This document shows positions 1-8,456 of a stretch of DNA of 64,000 bases, in pieces (the stretch's first letter is position 1; each line of letters begins with the position of its first letter). The position numbers and the translations under genes were made by a program. The notes beneath the pieces were generated by a model. It did not search any database, was not told the DNA's origin, and worked only from the letters and a program-made list of their open reading frames with translations. This DNA comes from Gemmatimonadota bacterium (GTDB taxonomy: Bacteria; JAAXHH01). The stretch is taken from assembly GCA_009835325.1 (NCBI GenBank), contig VXWP01000059.1, positions 45,041 to 109,040 of the forward strand, written 5' to 3'.

Positions 1-752
1 TCGAATCGGCGGGGGTAACGAAGGATACGGCCGTACTCGAAATAGGTCCGGGGGCCGGCGCGTTGACACGCCACCTCGTCACCCTGGCCGGCGCCGTGAC
101 CGCCGTGGAAATCGATTCAAGGCTGGCAGAAGTCCTCCAGGAAGCCTACGGTCGATACGACCACCTGACCATCGTGAACGGGGACGTGCTCGATCTGGAC
201 CTTCCCGATCTGATGGGGAAGTATGGCGAGCCCGGGTTCGTGCTCGTGGCCAATCTGCCCTACGGGATTACGGGTCCCGTCCTTAACCGGCTGATCGCCC
301 ATCGTGGAATGATCAGGTGCGCGGTCATCATGGTTCAGCACGAAGTGGGCGGACGCCTGACGGCACGGACGGGTACGAAGGCCTACGGCGCGATCACCGC
401 TATCATGGCGTACCACTACGCCGTGGAATCGCTGTTCCGGGTGGGCGGCGACCGGTTCGTTCCCCGTCCGGCTGTGGATTCGGTCGTCCTCCGGTTGACG
501 CCCCATGAACGGCCGCCCGTTTCGGTCAGGGACGCTGGCCTGTTGAACGACGTGATCAAGGCGGCCTTTCAACATCGGCGCAAGATGCTCCACCACGCGA
601 TGAATCGCCTGGTACCCGGTTCCGCCGGCTATCTTTCGGATCATACCGGCATCGACCTGAAACGCCGCGGTGAAACCCTGGACCTGAACGAGTTCGCGGT
701 GCTTGCCGACGCGCTTCGGGCGTTCCGGGACCACCACCAGGACGACTGCTGA
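1..752 (+). CDS. rsmA: 16S rRNA (adenine1518/1519-N6)-dimethyltransferase, 5'-truncated
   Basis: This is the C-terminal part of RsmA/KsgA, which dimethylates two adjacent adenines near the 3' end of 16S rRNA using S-adenosylmethionine. The reading frame is open from base 3, so the gene starts outside the window and the apparent TTG start at 63 is internal. The SAM-binding motif E-I-G-P-G-A-G lies at about bases 39-59 and the family's catalytic N-L-P-Y motif at 252-263. A C-terminal region with Q-H-R-R-K-M follows, as in RsmA. The next gene starts 11 bases downstream, so rsmA probably leads this operon. Nothing in the visible part looks degenerate, in contrast to the four genes after it. Confidence 0.95.
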   Translation, partial: ESAGVTKDTAVLEIGPGAGALTRHLVTLAGAVTAVEIDSRLAEVLQEAYGRYDHLTIVNGDVLDLDLPDLMGKYGEPGFVLVANLPYGITGPVLNRLIAHRGMIRCAVIMVQHEVGGRLTARTGTKAYGAITAIMAYHYAVESLFRVGGDRFVPRPAVDSVVLRLTPHERPPVSVRDAGLLNDVIKAAFQHRRKMLHHAMNRLVPGSAGYLSDHTGIDLKRRGETLDLNEFAVLADALRAFRDHHQDDC

Positions 753-763
753 CGGACCGCACT

Positions 764-2020
764 ATGCGCTTTCGCTTTTCACATTCGGCCAGAACCCGGA
801 TGGCGATCACAAAGAGCCAGCGCCGGACTTACGCCCGGAACGCCCTCCTCGGAACGGCCGCGGTCGTGCTGCTGGTCCTCGCCGTGTGGATCATGCTGTA
901 TCAAAACCAGGCCAGGAAGGTCGTGGACTGGTTGCTGGACCGGCCCATTCCGGTTGCCGTGCCCGAGTTCGAACGAACGTCCGCCTGGAAAACGGACCAG
1001 CAGGCGTTTCACGCGATGGAAGCGGCACTGTACGGTGCGTTCATGAATCTGCAGGTCACACCGGACCGAATACGGGACACCGCGCCGCGCACTGCGACGG
1101 CCACGGGCCGTTGGAGGCCCTTGGAACGAAGGATCATCGTTTCGGGTACCTATTCGATTACCGAATGCAATCTCGAGATCGCCAGGGCCGTCGTCCGGGC
1201 GGGCGGAAGGGTCTCCCGCGCGGAGGAACGGACCAGGACCGGGGAGTTGATGCTCGAAATCTCCTTCGATGGCGACGTAACCCATCGCCTCAATATAACC
1301 CGCGATCCGGCTGTGCACCGTAAAACCGGTCGGCTTGCCGTCGTGATCGCCTATACGGACGGCGATCAGCGGGGTGTGGTCGAGGAACTCTCCGAATTCA
1401 CCCGGCCCCTCACTTTCGCCCTGTTTCCCTGGGCAGACGGCGCAAACGTAATGGCTGCCGAACTTACGCGCGGCGATCACGAGGTGATGGCACTGCTGCC
1501 CGTTCAACCGGCATCTGACGCCGCCGGTCGGCCCTGGAGGAGATCCGTGTCGTCCACGCACTCGGAGCTGACCAACCGCCGGGTCGTGGAAGACGCCCTC
1601 GCCACCCTGCCCGAGGCCCAGGGCGTCCTGCGTTATCCTGCCGGCCGCATGGGAAATGAAGCCGAGGTGCTGGCCCCCGTACTGGACGAACTGGTCAAGC
1701 GGAACCTGTACTACCTGGACAACCCGGGCGGACCGGGTGGGTCAAGTGGTCCAGGCACGCTGGACGGGCCACGCAGCTCGGAGGATCAGGGCGGGGGAAG
1801 CGGCCGGCTTCGGGCCTGGGGCGTGCTCGACCCATTGTACAACCCCGTTATCATATCCATGAACCTGGACCGCGCGTCGCTATCCGCCCTGGACGACACC
1901 CGCGCCGTCGTCGTCACCGATGCCAGGCCCCACTCCCTTCAGGTGCTGATGGACCGGATGAGGTATCTTGAAATCAGAGGGATTGAGTTCGTTCGGGTTT
2001 CCGACCTCGTGGACAACTGA
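764..2020 (+). CDS. Membrane-anchored divergent polysaccharide deacetylase (YibQ/DUF610)-like protein lacking metal ligands
   Basis: A 418-residue protein with a basic N-terminus and one membrane segment at about 27-47, so the rest is probably periplasmic. From about 189 onward it follows the YibQ/DUF610 fold: a V-V-I strand, F-A-L-F-P, G-H-E-V-like G-D-H-E-V at 237-241, and L-Y-Y-L-D-N near 315-320. The family's metal-binding residues appear to be gone: the Asp pair after the first strand is A-Y (196-197), the N-N-H-M-G-S loop reads Y-P-A-G-R (291-295), and the G-H-P-H motif is replaced near 386-390. A Gly/Ser/Pro-rich linker occupies 321-348. An alternative ATG lies at 800. It is probably not an active deacetylase. 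The family assignment is from motif order and is moderately sure. Confidence 0.7.
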   Translation: MRFRFSHSARTRMAITKSQRRTYARNALLGTAAVVLLVLAVWIMLYQNQARKVVDWLLDRPIPVAVPEFERTSAWKTDQQAFHAMEAALYGAFMNLQVTPDRIRDTAPRTATATGRWRPLERRIIVSGTYSITECNLEIARAVVRAGGRVSRAEERTRTGELMLEISFDGDVTHRLNITRDPAVHRKTGRLAVVIAYTDGDQRGVVEELSEFTRPLTFALFPWADGANVMAAELTRGDHEVMALLPVQPASDAAGRPWRRSVSSTHSELTNRRVVEDALATLPEAQGVLRYPAGRMGNEAEVLAPVLDELVKRNLYYLDNPGGPGGSSGPGTLDGPRSSEDQGGGSGRLRAWGVLDPLYNPVIISMNLDRASLSALDDTRAVVVTDARPHSLQVLMDRMRYLEIRGIEFVRVSDLVDN

Positions 2021-2035
2021 CACCGGAGATTACCC

Positions 2036-2794
2036 ATGGTAAAACTGAGTGTATGCGTAGACCAGGTCGCCGCCCTGCGAAATATCGTGAAACGGGGGGA
2101 ACCCGATCCAATGACCGCGGTCATGATGTCCCAGGTGAGCGGGGCGGACGCCGTAACGATTTCGTGGGCTGCCGACGATTCGCTCTACCTGGGCGGGGAA
2201 TATGCCATCATCAGGCAGCTCGTGCACACGCACCTTAACCTGATCGCGCCGCCGGACCTGGAAGTCCTGCGTAGTATCTTGACGATTTCGCCCGATATGG
2301 TTACCCTTGTTCCCGAGGGCTACGGGCACGCCGGCCTGAATAACGACTGGTCCGATTCGCCATGGCCCGAAGTCGACTCCCTGGAACGGCCGGTGGAACG
2401 CATGCTGAAGGCCCTGCAGGAAGAAGGGATCCTGACGAGCATATTGATCACGCCCACCGCTTCGCACGTCCGGCAGTGCGCCGAATTCAAGGCAGACTAC
2501 GTCCACCTTGACGCAAGCCGGTTCGTACAGGCCGCCGACCCCGAAGAGAAGGGCCGGATGTTCCAGGAAATCGCCGGTACGGCCAGGACCGCGGCCCGGT
2601 TGAACATGGGCGTTTCCCTGGGACGGGGCGTCGATTACCGGACGGCGGCGGATCTGGCGGGTATCGCCGAGGTGGAGGAAATGGTGGTGGGCTACGCCGT
2701 GGCCGTGCGGGCGATGACCATCGGGTTCGAGCAAGCCGTCCGCGACCTGGTCGGCATCATCCGCCACGCGCCGAGGTCCCAGGCAGACTGGTAA
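2036..2794 (+). CDS. PdxJ-like TIM-barrel protein without the PdxJ catalytic residues
   Basis: A 252-residue protein that aligns end to end with pyridoxine 5'-phosphate synthase PdxJ (length about 240-250), with conserved landmarks A-A-L-R-N (12-16), P-D-P (23-25), S-G-A-D-A-V-T (35-41) and L-V-P-E (91-94). Compared with E. coli PdxJ as I remember it, the catalytic residues are replaced: N-I-D-H reads C-V-D-Q (7-10), the His45 position is Ser43, the Glu72 position is Ile70, the His193 position is Arg197, and the G-H after the last strands reads G-Y (219-220). It is therefore unlikely to make pyridoxine phosphate and is more likely a repurposed paralogue. The start has GGAG upstream. It lies between other degenerate family members in what looks like one operon. 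Confidence 0.8.
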   Translation: MVKLSVCVDQVAALRNIVKRGEPDPMTAVMMSQVSGADAVTISWAADDSLYLGGEYAIIRQLVHTHLNLIAPPDLEVLRSILTISPDMVTLVPEGYGHAGLNNDWSDSPWPEVDSLERPVERMLKALQEEGILTSILITPTASHVRQCAEFKADYVHLDASRFVQAADPEEKGRMFQEIAGTARTAARLNMGVSLGRGVDYRTAADLAGIAEVEEMVVGYAVAVRAMTIGFEQAVRDLVGIIRHAPRSQADW

Positions 2795-2844
2795 CGCGAC
2801 CAACCGCGCCGCACTAAAGAAGCGGTCCCGAAAGGAACAGTACC

Positions 2845-4506
2845 ATTCACAAGCGCATTTCATTCCTGGTGTTTCTCGCCGTCACCCTGTTAGGCGCGGT
2901 CCTGGTCTCCCCGACCATCAGGCTGTGGTTTTCGTCTCCCGAGTCCATCGAAGCGCTTGCGCCCGAAGAAAGGAAAGCGCTTTACAGCCAGTCCACGGTA
3001 CCGGGCTTCGATCTGGCCGGCGGTTACCGTCTCGCCGTAAGCATGGACCTGTCCCGGTTCACGGAACGGGGCAGGGTCCGGGCGGTGGAAGCCCTGGTCG
3101 AGAACTGGCGACGGCGCCTGAACGCCTTCGGGATCACCGAACCTGTCATTACCGCGCGGGAGAACGACACGTTCGAGATCGTCGTTCCCCTGGGCGCGGA
3201 CACCGGTCTCGTAAGCAGGATTATCCGGGAATCGGGCGAGATCACACTGCATTTGTTCAAGGACGGCGCGGAAGTGCAGGCGTTGCGGCAACGCATTGAC
3301 GATGCGCTTCGTGAGCGGACCTCAGCCCTTACAGCCGCGACCGCGTCCGCCGGAGATGACGGCCAGGAATCGGCGATTCCAGGAGGACCGGAATCGGCCG
3401 GACCAGGGGAATTCAGCGCGCTGCTTGCAAGCATTACGGCGGAGGAAGGGATCGGGGACATCGCGGTCCGGGAAGACAACCTGGATGCCGTAAGGGCCAT
3501 TCTGGCCGATTCGACGGTTCAGGCCGGAATTCGGGCCTTCAACCTGGCCAATCCGCCCGCCGGCGCCTTCTCATGGGCTTCCGTACCGGTGGAACGCGGA
3601 GGCAGGCTGTTCCATCCACTTTACTTCATCAACCAGGATATCGACCTCAACGTGCAGCCGGTGGCGTCGGCCGTGGTCAGCGACGCTTCGGTAACGGCGA
3701 ACCGGGGCGCATACGCGGTACGCCTGTTCCTGCAGGACGAGGGCAGGGAGAGTCTGGCCAACCTGTCCAGCGCCAACGCGGGCAACCGCGTGGCCATCAA
3801 GATGAACGGCCAGGTGTACGTAACGTTGAATATACAGGGCAGAATACCCGACGGACGTATAGAAGTACCCGGCGGAGACTCGCTGGAAGAGGCCCGCGCC
3901 CTGGCGGTCATCCTGGAATCCGAGTCGCCGCCGCTGGACGTGGCGCTCCTGGATCAGGCAAAGGATGCGCCCTCGCCGCTCGGTGAAGGGGCCGCGGTAA
4001 GCGCGGCCGGCGCCGGCGCGATCGGTCTCGGACTGCTTTGCGCATTGTTCGTTATTCGGTACCGGGCCGCCGGCCTGCTTTTCGTTACCGGGATGCTGCA
4101 CTACCTGATCATGACCGGAGCGGTGCTGAGGCTGTGGAACATCGCCGGGATTGCGCCGTATTTCACGCTCGCCGGCGCGGTGGGTTTGCTCGGAGCGGTC
4201 CTCGTCTTCGCCTCCGTGCATCTCTGGATCTTCGAATACCTTCGGGCGGAGTCCGGAACGGAATCATCGGTCCGCCAGGACGTCATGGGCTCGCTCGAGA
4301 AGATCAGGCCGGTCCTGGTCTGGACCCATGTCATGCTGCTGCTCGTATCGGTGAGCCTGGTCGTAGTCGGCACCGACGCCGTCGTCAATTTCGGCCTTGT
4401 GCTATTTTCCGGTACAGCCGGCAGCCTGCTCACCTGTATGTGCTGGACGAACATGCTGCTGTCCTCCCTGGTGGCGGACTGGCAGATCAGGAAGTTGAGT
4501 GTATGA
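2845..4506 (+). CDS. SecD-like membrane protein, degenerate, probable ATT start
   Basis: SecD with SecF normally uses the proton gradient to help export proteins through SecYEG. This protein has the SecD layout: an N-terminal membrane segment, a periplasmic domain opening with P-G-F-D-L-A-G-G (for the usual L-G-L-D-L-x-G-G), and several C-terminal membrane segments. The fourth-segment signature D-A-N-V-L-I-F-E-R reads S-V-H-L-W-I-F-E-Y, so the conserved Asp is Ser (codon at 4213-4215). I chose ATT at 2845 because AAAGGAA (2831-2837) is well spaced before it and because it restores a basic M-H-K-R before the hydrophobic stretch. The conservative alternative is GTG at 2869, which has no ribosome site. 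It overlaps the next gene by ATGA. Confidence 0.75.
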   Translation: MHKRISFLVFLAVTLLGAVLVSPTIRLWFSSPESIEALAPEERKALYSQSTVPGFDLAGGYRLAVSMDLSRFTERGRVRAVEALVENWRRRLNAFGITEPVITARENDTFEIVVPLGADTGLVSRIIRESGEITLHLFKDGAEVQALRQRIDDALRERTSALTAATASAGDDGQESAIPGGPESAGPGEFSALLASITAEEGIGDIAVREDNLDAVRAILADSTVQAGIRAFNLANPPAGAFSWASVPVERGGRLFHPLYFINQDIDLNVQPVASAVVSDASVTANRGAYAVRLFLQDEGRESLANLSSANAGNRVAIKMNGQVYVTLNIQGRIPDGRIEVPGGDSLEEARALAVILESESPPLDVALLDQAKDAPSPLGEGAAVSAAGAGAIGLGLLCALFVIRYRAAGLLFVTGMLHYLIMTGAVLRLWNIAGIAPYFTLAGAVGLLGAVLVFASVHLWIFEYLRAESGTESSVRQDVMGSLEKIRPVLVWTHVMLLLVSVSLVVVGTDAVVNFGLVLFSGTAGSLLTCMCWTNMLLSSLVADWQIRKLSV

Positions 4507-5354
4507 TGGGAAACGGACTCACCGCACTGTATGGTAATCTGATCGACCGACCGGGTGTCGTATATGCCTTCGCCGCCATACTGGCCGCGGCGGGGATTGC
4601 CGGAACGGCGATGAAGACGGAACACGCCGTCGACGATGGCCTGGTGGCGCTGTTATTGTCCGGCGACATGCTCTTCGGCCTGTTCGTAACCATGCTGATC
4701 GTACTGGTCATTGTCGGCGCCCGGATCGACGACCGGCCGGGCAAGTGCATCGCGCTGACCCTCGGTGTACTGGCGGCCGGAAGTATCGTGCGGATGCTGC
4801 TCCCCTTTGCCCTTTCTATCGGCTGGCTGGCGGAATGGAACGGGGTCATGATCGGCATCATCATCATCACCCTCTATCTTTCGCTCCGCATAGGCGCCCG
4901 ATTCGCCGTGACGGCCATGGGTTGCGCGCTCTACACCATGTTCGTCACGGCGGGGATAACCCTTGGCCTGGCAGATCGGATTACGGTGCCGGGCATACTG
5001 GCGCTTACGGCCGTGGGGACCCTGGCGGTGGTATTGTCCTTTCTCGGTTACAGCCTGGTCAGAAGCCGGATTGAATCCGCTCGTCGGGAACCGGTCAGCC
5101 ATTCCGTGCGTACCGGCATGGTGCAGGCCATGCCCTTTCTGGTGCTGGCCGGCCTGGCCGTGCTGTTGATTGCCGCCCCGCTGGCCGTCGTCACGGACGG
5201 TCCCTTGCGTGATTTCGGCATGTACCTGATGGTCGGCGGTCCGATCGGCGCTTGCGCCGCATTGATGTCCGCGATTCCGCTCGCCGCGATGACCCGGAAC
5301 GTTCAGTTCGAGGCCGGCCCAACCGCACGGCGCGGGGGCCGCCGGCAGCGGTAG
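4503..5354 (+). CDS. SecF-like membrane protein, degenerate
   Basis: A 283-residue, almost entirely hydrophobic protein whose ATG overlaps the SecD-like stop codon (ATGA), so the two are probably co-translated. The C-terminal half follows SecF: A-L-Y-T-M in place of the A-L-x-H-D segment (about 142-146), F-L-G-Y-S-L (180-185), then R-S-R-I-E-S-A-R, and a final pair of segments with R-D-F (236-238) and G-x-I-G. The hallmark N-D-T-x-V-x-F-D after G-Y-S-L is deleted, so the text runs straight from G-Y-S-L to V-R-S-R-I-E. The N-terminal periplasmic domain with G-I-D-F-x-G-G is also missing. With the SecD-like partner it forms a pair unlikely to be a normal proton-driven SecDF. Confidence 0.7.
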   Translation: MMGNGLTALYGNLIDRPGVVYAFAAILAAAGIAGTAMKTEHAVDDGLVALLLSGDMLFGLFVTMLIVLVIVGARIDDRPGKCIALTLGVLAAGSIVRMLLPFALSIGWLAEWNGVMIGIIIITLYLSLRIGARFAVTAMGCALYTMFVTAGITLGLADRITVPGILALTAVGTLAVVLSFLGYSLVRSRIESARREPVSHSVRTGMVQAMPFLVLAGLAVLLIAAPLAVVTDGPLRDFGMYLMVGGPIGACAALMSAIPLAAMTRNVQFEAGPTARRGGRRQR

Positions 5355-5404
5355 GCGCCCGTAAATGGCCCACCGGACAATTTCCCCAGGCCGCCTGGAG
5401 TACC

Positions 5405-6922
5405 ATGGCCGACCAGCCCAACATCCTCCTTATCATTTCCGACCAGATGGTCGCCGCTTTGACCGGAGCCTATGGTCATCCCGTCGTACGGACCCCCAAC
5501 CTGGACCGCATGGTGGAATCCGGCGTGCGGTACGACGCCGCCTACACCCCTTTTCCCCTCTGCGCGCCCGGCCGGGCCTGCCTGATGACGGGACGGCATG
5601 CATCGGAAATCGGCGCATGGGACAACGGCGCATTGCTGGCCGCCGACCAGCCGACCTTTGCCCACTATCTGGCCTGCGCGGGTTACGATACCGTGCTGTC
5701 CGGCAAGATGCACTTCATCGGTCCGGACCAGCTGCACGGGTTCAGGATGCGGCTGACGACCGACATCTATTCTTCGGATTTTGACTGGGTCAAGCCGGAG
5801 TGGATCCGACTGAAGGAGACCGGAGGCGAGGACTGCGAGCGGGTGATGGCCGACCGGCCGGCCTACAACGCGGCGGGATACACGGGCGACGGCGTGCGCA
5901 TAGGCGTCTGGCACAACGCCCTCAGCTACGATGAGGAAACGCATTTCCGCGCGGTCGAGTACCTGCGGTCCAGGAAGCCGGGCGGGGGAGGAGAACCGTT
6001 CCTGCTATGCGCGTCCTATCACCATCCCCACGAACCGTTCTGGCCGCCCGAGTCCTATTGGGCCCGGTACGAAGATGCGGAGATCGAGCTGCCCGGGTTT
6101 CCGGCCGACCTGGAAGAACGCCATTCCATGATGGACCGGAACCTGAACGCCTATCATGGTACCGGCCGTTACGACCTGCGGGACGAAGAGGGTCTCTACC
6201 GGCTTCGCCGCGCCTACTACGCGCTTGTAAGTTACATGGACGACAAGGTCGGCGGCCTGCTGGATACCCTGGACGAGACCGGCCTGGCGGAGAACACGGT
6301 GGTGGTATTCGCCAGCGATCACGGCGACATGCTGTGCGAACGAGGCATGGTGCAGAAGCGGTGTTTCTACGAGTGGTCCTGCCGGGTGCCGCTCATCGTC
6401 CGCTATCCGGACGGCTGGCGGGCGGGGACGACCTGTGCCCATCCCGTGTCCCTGATCGATCTGCTGCCGACCTTCTGCGATCTCGCGGGCGTGGAGGACC
6501 GGCTGTCCCACGACGGCGAGAGCCTGGTATCATCCTCCCCGGACGAAGCGGACCGCGTGGTCTTCGCCCAGGCCCACGAGGCCGTGGGCATGCCCTGCAT
6601 CATGGCGCGGCAGGGACGGTACAAGTACCAGTACATCCATGGGTACGCGCCCCGTCTTTTCGATCTGGACGACGATCCGGGGGAATGGCATGATCTCGCG
6701 GGCGACGACGCGCACCACCAGGTGGAATCCCGGCTTCGCGGGCGGATCCTCGATCGCTTCGATCCGGATGCCATCGCGGACGCAAACCTGTCCAGCCTGT
6801 ACCGGCGGCGTCTGATCCGGGACACCATGGCGCGTCACGGACGGACGTGGAGCCACGATCCGGAATTCGATCACCGACGGGGCGCCATGAACCAGTACGT
6901 GCCGCCGTCCGGACAACCGTGA
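5405..6922 (+). CDS. Sulfatase, choline-sulfatase (BetC)-like
   Basis: A 505-residue type I sulfatase with no signal peptide, so probably cytoplasmic. The formylglycine motif C-x-P-x-R is C-A-P-G-R at 53-57, and the N-terminal metal site is I-S-D-Q (11-14). The segment L-S-G-K-M-H-F-I-G-P-D-Q-L-H-G-F is nearly that of choline-sulfatase BetC, as is L-T-T-D-I-Y after it. S-D-H-G-D, at about 305, supplies later metal ligands. BetC hydrolyses choline-O-sulfate to choline and sulfate; another small sulfate ester remains possible. The ATG at 5405 is chosen because it sits just before the conserved P-N-I-L strand. No choline oxidation gene is adjacent. The last eleven codons are duplicated just past the stop (see repeat at 6890). 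Confidence 0.88.
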   Translation: MADQPNILLIISDQMVAALTGAYGHPVVRTPNLDRMVESGVRYDAAYTPFPLCAPGRACLMTGRHASEIGAWDNGALLAADQPTFAHYLACAGYDTVLSGKMHFIGPDQLHGFRMRLTTDIYSSDFDWVKPEWIRLKETGGEDCERVMADRPAYNAAGYTGDGVRIGVWHNALSYDEETHFRAVEYLRSRKPGGGGEPFLLCASYHHPHEPFWPPESYWARYEDAEIELPGFPADLEERHSMMDRNLNAYHGTGRYDLRDEEGLYRLRRAYYALVSYMDDKVGGLLDTLDETGLAENTVVVFASDHGDMLCERGMVQKRCFYEWSCRVPLIVRYPDGWRAGTTCAHPVSLIDLLPTFCDLAGVEDRLSHDGESLVSSSPDEADRVVFAQAHEAVGMPCIMARQGRYKYQYIHGYAPRLFDLDDDPGEWHDLAGDDAHHQVESRLRGRILDRFDPDAIADANLSSLYRRRLIRDTMARHGRTWSHDPEFDHRRGAMNQYVPPSGQP

Positions 6923-6949
6923 AACCAGTACGTGCCACCGTCCGGACAA
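6890..6949 (+). repeat. 33-base tandem duplication across the sulfatase stop codon
   Basis: Bases 6890-6916 and 6923-6949 are the same 27-base word with one difference (G to A), offset by 33 bases. The first copy encodes the end of the sulfatase and its TGA; the second lies outside the gene. This is a direct observation and suggests slippage or unequal duplication at the gene end. Confidence 0.85.
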
Positions 6950-7007
6950 TAGAAGAACCCGTAACCGGCCCGTCGTAACGGGCGGGCTTACCCAGGGAGG
7001 AAAGTCC

Positions 7008-7961
7008 ATGCTGCGCGCAGGTTTTATCGGTGCCGGGGGCCGTTCCCAGAGCGCCCACTATCCGGCGGTCGCCCGTTTGCCGGACGTGGAGATGACCGCC
7101 GTGTGCGAACTGGACGAGACGCGCCTGGCCCAGGTCATCGACCGCTACGACTTCCCTCATGTCTATAACGACCATCGCGCCATGCTGGCGGAAGTGGAAC
7201 TGGACGTAGTCTACTGTGTCATGCACGAGAAGTGGCTGCTCCAACCCGCCTTGGACAGTCTGCGCGCAGGCAAGCACATCTTCATCGAGAAACCTCCGGG
7301 GAAGAACAGCGCTGAAACGCGCCAACTGCTGGACGCGGCCGTAGAGCGGGACGTGTACGCCATGGTGGGCTACCAACGACGGTACACCACGGTGGTCCGC
7401 GAGGCCATGCGCCGCATACGCGCGAGGGGACCGGTCTCCCATGCCGTGACCACCTTCAACAAGAAAATGCTGCTCGACCGCCCGGAGTACACGACGACGC
7501 TGTGGAACGACGTGACCCATGTCGTGGACCTGTTGCGGTACATGGTGGGGAGCGAGCCCGTCGAGGTAACCCGCTACCGCGACAAGTTCGATTCGGTCGA
7601 CTGGAACCACTACACGGCGCTCGTCCGTTTTGCCAGCGGGTCCACGGGCGTCGTCTTCGGAAACCGGGCCTCCGGCGGCCGTGTGTTGAGTGCGGAGCTG
7701 CACGGCGTGGGCATCGGTTGCTACATGAAGCTGCCCGAGGAAATCGACATCCGGGAGGACGATCGGCAGACCGTACTGCAGGGCTGGGAGATCAATGGCG
7801 ACGACCCGGAAGATACGCCCCGTTACGAGGGTGCGCTCGCCATGCACGAGCATTTCGTGGAATCCGTACGCAACCGGACCATCCCCGTCAGCGATCTTCG
7901 GGACGTCATACATACCATCCGGCTCGTGGACTGGATCGAAACGGGACAGTGCCCCGACTAG
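7008..7961 (+). CDS. Gfo/Idh/MocA-family oxidoreductase
   Basis: A 317-residue NAD(P)-dependent dehydrogenase. The N-terminal Rossmann fold is shown by G-F-I-G-A-G-G-R-S near residue 5, the acidic end of the second strand by C-E-L-D, and the family E-K-P motif by F-I-E-K-P-P-G near residue 90. The second half is the usual alpha/beta dimerisation and substrate domain. A strong ribosome site (GGGAGGAAAG) precedes the ATG. Such enzymes usually oxidise or reduce sugars, inositols or related polyols; the substrate cannot be read here. It lies between the choline-sulfatase-like gene and an HSDR_N gene on the same strand, in what looks like an accessory cassette. Confidence 0.9.
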   Translation: MLRAGFIGAGGRSQSAHYPAVARLPDVEMTAVCELDETRLAQVIDRYDFPHVYNDHRAMLAEVELDVVYCVMHEKWLLQPALDSLRAGKHIFIEKPPGKNSAETRQLLDAAVERDVYAMVGYQRRYTTVVREAMRRIRARGPVSHAVTTFNKKMLLDRPEYTTTLWNDVTHVVDLLRYMVGSEPVEVTRYRDKFDSVDWNHYTALVRFASGSTGVVFGNRASGGRVLSAELHGVGIGCYMKLPEEIDIREDDRQTVLQGWEINGDDPEDTPRYEGALAMHEHFVESVRNRTIPVSDLRDVIHTIRLVDWIETGQCPD

Positions 7962-7986
7962 CCGCCAGACCGTCTACGTCTACATC

Positions 7987-8445
7987 ATGGAACGGCTCAA
8001 TTTCCCGGAATACGGATTCGAAATCGATTCGGATGAATCGGGCCGCAGGATCATTTTCGACCCGATCCGGCGCAGGTTCGTCCGGCTGACGCCCGAGGAG
8101 TGGGTCCGGCAGCATCTGGTGAGGTACCTGGTGGAGGACCGGGGCTTTCCCGCGGGTTTTGCCGCCGTGGAAAAGGGATTTCAGTACGCCGGAACGGCCG
8201 TTCGCGCCGACGTGATCATGCACGACCTGAAGGGACGGCCGGTGCTCATGGGCGAATGCAAGGCGCCGGACGTCCGGGTGACCGAAGCGGTGTTCGAGCA
8301 GCTGGCACGGTACAATTCGGTCATCAACGCCCGGTTCCTGGTGGCCACCAACGGCAAGTCGCACTTTTGCTGCGAGCACAAGGCCGGTGGAGGATATGCC
8401 TTTCTGCCGGAACTGCCCGAATTCGAGCGTGACGGAGAAGCCTGA
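7987..8445 (+). CDS. Solitary HSDR_N-type (type I restriction R N-terminal) nuclease-fold protein
   Basis: A 152-residue protein matching the small stand-alone HSDR_N family, which carries the PD-(D/E)xK nuclease-like core of type I restriction R subunits but no helicase. The core is D75 (A-D-V-I), then E90-C-K92 (G-E-C-K-A-P), after a conserved L-T-P-E-E-W-V-R-Q-H near 35-43 and R-Y-L near 46-48. F-D-P-I-R-R-R-F at 24-31 is also typical. No hsdM or hsdS gene is nearby, so it is not part of a restriction operon here. Stand-alone members are common in Bacteroidetes-related genomes and their role is not known to me. The start at ATG 7987 places the protein 25 bases after the Gfo/Idh gene. Confidence 0.85.
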   Translation: MERLNFPEYGFEIDSDESGRRIIFDPIRRRFVRLTPEEWVRQHLVRYLVEDRGFPAGFAAVEKGFQYAGTAVRADVIMHDLKGRPVLMGECKAPDVRVTEAVFEQLARYNSVINARFLVATNGKSHFCCEHKAGGGYAFLPELPEFERDGEA

Positions 8446-8456
8446 GGAGTTCAAGT

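Noticed and set aside
4038..4502. Upstream part of the open frame containing the SecF-like gene
   Set aside because: It lies inside the SecD-like gene; the true start is the ATG at 4503 overlapping the SecD-like stop.
6600..7913. Minus-strand open frame across the sulfatase end and Gfo/Idh gene
   Set aside because: Overlaps two well-supported plus-strand genes and includes the untranslated repeat.
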